NCBI RefSeq assembly: GCF_022347765.1
Contig: NZ_JAKRFZ010000023.1
Span: 1-64,000 of the forward strand
DNA: 64,000 nucleotides
DNA from: Pseudoalteromonas sp. OOF1S-7
GTDB taxonomy: Bacteria > Pseudomonadota > Gammaproteobacteria > Enterobacterales > Alteromonadaceae
Direction of reading: 5' to 3'
The translations under genes and the position numbers were made by a program. Of this stretch, positions 63,508-64,000 are shown piece by piece (the stretch's first letter is position 1; every line of letters starts with the position of its first letter). Below the pieces are notes generated by a model. The model searched no databases and was not told the DNA's origin. It saw only the letters and a list, made by a program, of their open reading frames with translations.

Positions 63508-64000
63508 TGAAAAATGAACCGACGACCTTCGGCGTTACCACATAAGGAAGTGTTTTCGGGAGACCTTGATTTATGAAGAGCGAACCGACGACATTCGGCG
63601 TTCCCACTGAGAAAGTAATTGTGGGAGCCATTGATTTATAAAGAGTGAACCGACGACATTTGGCGTTACCACTCAGAAAGCGGTTACGGGAGCCCTTAAT
63701 TTATGAAGAGTAAACCGACGACATTCGGCGTTCCCACTGAGAAAGTAATTGTGGGAGCCATTGATTTATGAAGAGTGAACCGACGACATTCGGCGTTCCC
63801 ACTGAGAAAGTAATTGTGGGAGCCATTGATTTATGAAGAGTGAACCGACGACATTCGGCGTTCCCACTGAGAAAGTAATTGTGGGAGCCCTTAATTTGTG
63901 AAGAGTGAACCGACGACCTTCGGCGTTACCACTCAGAAAGTGGTTACGGGAGCCCTTAATTTATGAAGAGTAAACCGACGACATTCGGCGTTCCCACTGA
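63508..64000. repeat. 65-bp tandem repeat array (runs off the window)
   Basis: At least eight unit starts (GAACCGACGAC or variant) lie at 63516, 63582, 63647, 63712, 63777, 63842, 63907 and 63972: one 66-bp step, then an exact 65-bp period. Units come in two types: CGTTCCCACTGAG...GTGGGAGCC and CGTTACCACTCAG...TGGTTACGGG. Both can form a hairpin. A degenerate unit precedes at about 63440-63507. Units are identical throughout, with no spacer-like variable part, so it is not CRISPR. Confidence 0.92.

Noticed and set aside
63431..63631. Minus-strand open frame in the tandem array with a repeated TPxVVGS-like pattern
   Set aside because: The 65-bp period is not a multiple of three, so the frame cannot persist through the array; the similarity between protein segments comes from the DNA repeat.
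63508..64000. CRISPR array
   Set aside because: The whole 65-bp unit is repeated with no unique spacers, and no cas genes are present.

Overview
The window looks like a chromosomal segment of a marine gammaproteobacterium, most likely Pseudoalteromonas or a close relative. The reasons are the gammaproteobacterial spc-alpha ribosomal operon with an S4-binding alpha leader, the fkpA/slyX/yheV/yheS/yheT/yheU neighbourhood, Rsd, TorF-like and AsmA proteins, and short TACCAAT-ended repeats. The genus is an inference; no 16S rRNA gene lies inside the window.

Layout. Bases 1-420 are the promoter and leader of an rRNA operon that runs leftward out of the window. A small outer-membrane barrel gene follows. 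Bases 1275-9754 hold the minus-strand spc and alpha operons (rplN to rplQ, including rpmD, secY, rpmJ and rpoA). The S10 operon is not upstream of rplN as it usually is. Bases 10055-17587 carry a polysaccharide deacetylase, an AsmA-like protein, an unknown protein, a TorF-like porin, an aldo/keto reductase and purT, with one MITE-like repeat.

Bases 17774-34584 form a tightly coupled plus-strand operon of three NRPS genes and an MFS exporter. The assembly line has five modules: A-T-C-A-T, then dock-C-A-T-C-A-T, then dock-C-A-T-TE. The second adenylation domain has the textbook threonine code and the fifth a valine-like code. The terminal thioesterase has a cysteine nucleophile in place of serine. 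Two of the proteins end in the same short MEL tail and the two downstream proteins begin with TubC-type docking domains.

Bases 34574-41513 hold an FAH-family hydrolase, a nitroreductase of the iodotyrosine-deiodinase type, an RND efflux pair, and a dithiol ArsR repressor of the persulfide-sensing type divergent from a DUF2892 protein and a rhodanese. Three tandem 16-bp repeats lie between the divergent genes. Bases 41498-53062 contain a DUF6653 protein, an S41 protease/beta-lactamase fusion, a substrate-binding protein, a MscS channel, two tandem acyltransferases, speA, speE and hemE.

Bases 53063-62618 carry a probable small RNA gene, rsd, fkpA, a WD40-type lipoprotein, slyX, yheV, yheS, a TIGR02444 protein, a DUF3149 micropeptide, yheT, yheU and a dipeptidase. 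The right end (62849-64000) has an orphan double-glycine, cysteine-rich peptide precursor, a second copy of a dispersed repeat with a small open frame, and a 65-bp tandem array that runs off the window. The strongest candidates for new biology are the NRPS cluster with its Cys thioesterase, the orphan Cys-rich peptide, the sRNA candidate and the 65-bp array.
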